In this document: positions 6,769 to 7,134 of the stretch, one piece after another
Layout of the letters: the number at the start of each line of letters is the position of its first letter
Numbering within the stretch: position 1 is the stretch's first letter
NCBI GenBank assembly: GCA_019242065.1
Contig: JAFAWJ010000556.1
Span: 1 to 7,134 of the forward strand
Length of the DNA: 7,134 bases
Direction: 5' to 3'
Source: Chloroflexota bacterium
GTDB lineage: Bacteria > Chloroflexota > UBA6077 > CF-72
Translations under genes and position numbers: made by a program
The notes under the pieces: model-generated
Database searches by the model: none
Told to the model about the DNA's origin: nothing
What the model saw: the letters and a program-made list of their open reading frames with translations, nothing else

Positions 6769-6771
6769 CGC

Positions 6772-7066
6772 ATGAAACTGCTCACGTTCGAAACCCCGCA
6801 AGGCACTCGACTCGGCGTTGTCACTCCCGACGGCGTGCTGCCGCTCGAGGCGTCGGAGGGCCTGACCCCAGCGGCAGTCCTAGCCGAGAACGAACCAGGA
6901 CTCGCACCCGTCCGCGGCGGCCGTCGAGCGTTCAGGCAACGCTGGCGCGCTCAACCAGGCGGAGAGTGGCCTCCGGCTGGCGCCCTGCGTGTGCGCGCCG
7001 GGCAAGATCGTCGCCGTGGGATTGAACTATCGGCGCGGTCCACTCGAGGAGCCCTGGGCTAGCTGA
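6772..7066 (+). pseudogene. Fumarylacetoacetate hydrolase (FAH) family gene, frameshifted and truncated remnant
   Basis: The reading frame from ATG 6772 begins like many FAH-family proteins: MKLLTFETP, then RLGVVTPDGVLPLEA. After about residue 45 this frame becomes arginine-rich and loses similarity. The family continues in the next frame (about 6911-7036), with AAVERSGNAGALNQAESG and then APGKIVAVGLNYR, the hallmark that precedes the family's catalytic domain. Removing one base in the run at 6913-6923 would join the two halves as PVRAAVER. After NYR the expected HxxE metal-ligand region is lost: the second frame ends at TGA 7064-7066, and a CAC codon at 7041 lies in the third frame. Only about 95 of the usual 220-290 codons remain, and the metal site and catalytic domain are gone. 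FAH-type enzymes act on acylpyruvates and on 2-keto-3-deoxy sugar acids, which would suit a pentose oxidation pathway. A sequencing error could explain the frameshift but not the missing C-terminus. Confidence 0.7.
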
Positions 7067-7134
7067 TGGTCTCCGCGTAGTGGAAGCGGAATTCCAGTCG
7101 GCGCGACGCCGCGTCCGCGAGGGTTTCAGCCGGG
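7059..7134 (-). CDS. C-terminal end of an unidentified minus-strand protein
   Basis: A minus-strand frame enters from the right edge and ends at TAG 7061-7059, giving the last 24 residues (ending FRFHYAETIS). Twenty of the 24 codons end in G or C, matching the coding bias of the operon, whereas the plus strand is interrupted here. The fragment is too short to name. Its stop lies inside the tail of the FAH remnant, so the junction between old and new sequence is near 7035-7060. It may be a real convergent neighbour or a chance open frame. Confidence 0.4.
   Translation of the reverse strand, partial: PAETLADAASRRLEFRFHYAETIS

Noticed and set aside
1..7134. CRISPR arrays, tRNA or rRNA genes, insertion-sequence ends, transposases.
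   Set aside because: I saw no regularly spaced repeats, no cloverleaf-like stretches and no transposase motifs on either strand.

Overview
The window is about 7.1 kb of GC-rich bacterial DNA from a carbohydrate-uptake locus. The genes are dense, with strong G/C preference at third codon positions and start-stop overlaps. The sugar-binding protein carries a Tat-type lipoprotein signal and a long Ala/Ser/Thr/Gly linker, a style seen in Chloroflexota and some Actinomycetota. That is only a weak taxonomic hint: the window holds no rRNA, tRNA or marker gene.

Core (1163-6627, minus strand): an apparently intact four-gene operon, transcribed right to left. The order is a Tat-exported lipoprotein solute-binding protein, two MalF/MalG-type (CUT1) permeases, and a family GH31 glycosidase of the alpha-xylosidase/alpha-glucosidase clan. 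The two permease genes overlap by ATGA, and the second permease overlaps the glycosidase by GTGA. Expression is therefore probably translationally coupled. The likely job is to capture an oligosaccharide outside the cell, import it, and hydrolyse an alpha-linked sugar in the cytoplasm. No ATP-binding subunit is encoded here, so the importer must borrow one from elsewhere.

Right flank (6628-7134): a 144-bp divergent regulatory region holds a perfect inverted repeat and a good -10-like hexamer for the operon. Next comes the start of a fumarylacetoacetate-hydrolase (FAH) family gene on the plus strand. It is frameshifted and stops just after its GKIVAVGLNYR motif, so it looks like a remnant. A minus-strand reading frame entering from the right edge ends inside the remnant's tail.

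Left flank (1-1152): a minus-strand nucleotidyltransferase with the GS...DxD signature runs off the left edge. A gene-poor stretch of about 300 bp follows, then a plus-strand, cysteine-free protein whose C-terminal half resembles the carboxymuconolactone decarboxylase/AhpD-like family. It ends 10 bp from the end of the glycosidase gene.

I found no convincing sign of an undescribed system. The most useful leads are the unusual specificity residues of the GH31 enzyme, the broken FAH gene beside an intact sugar operon, and the inverted repeat in the divergent promoter region.
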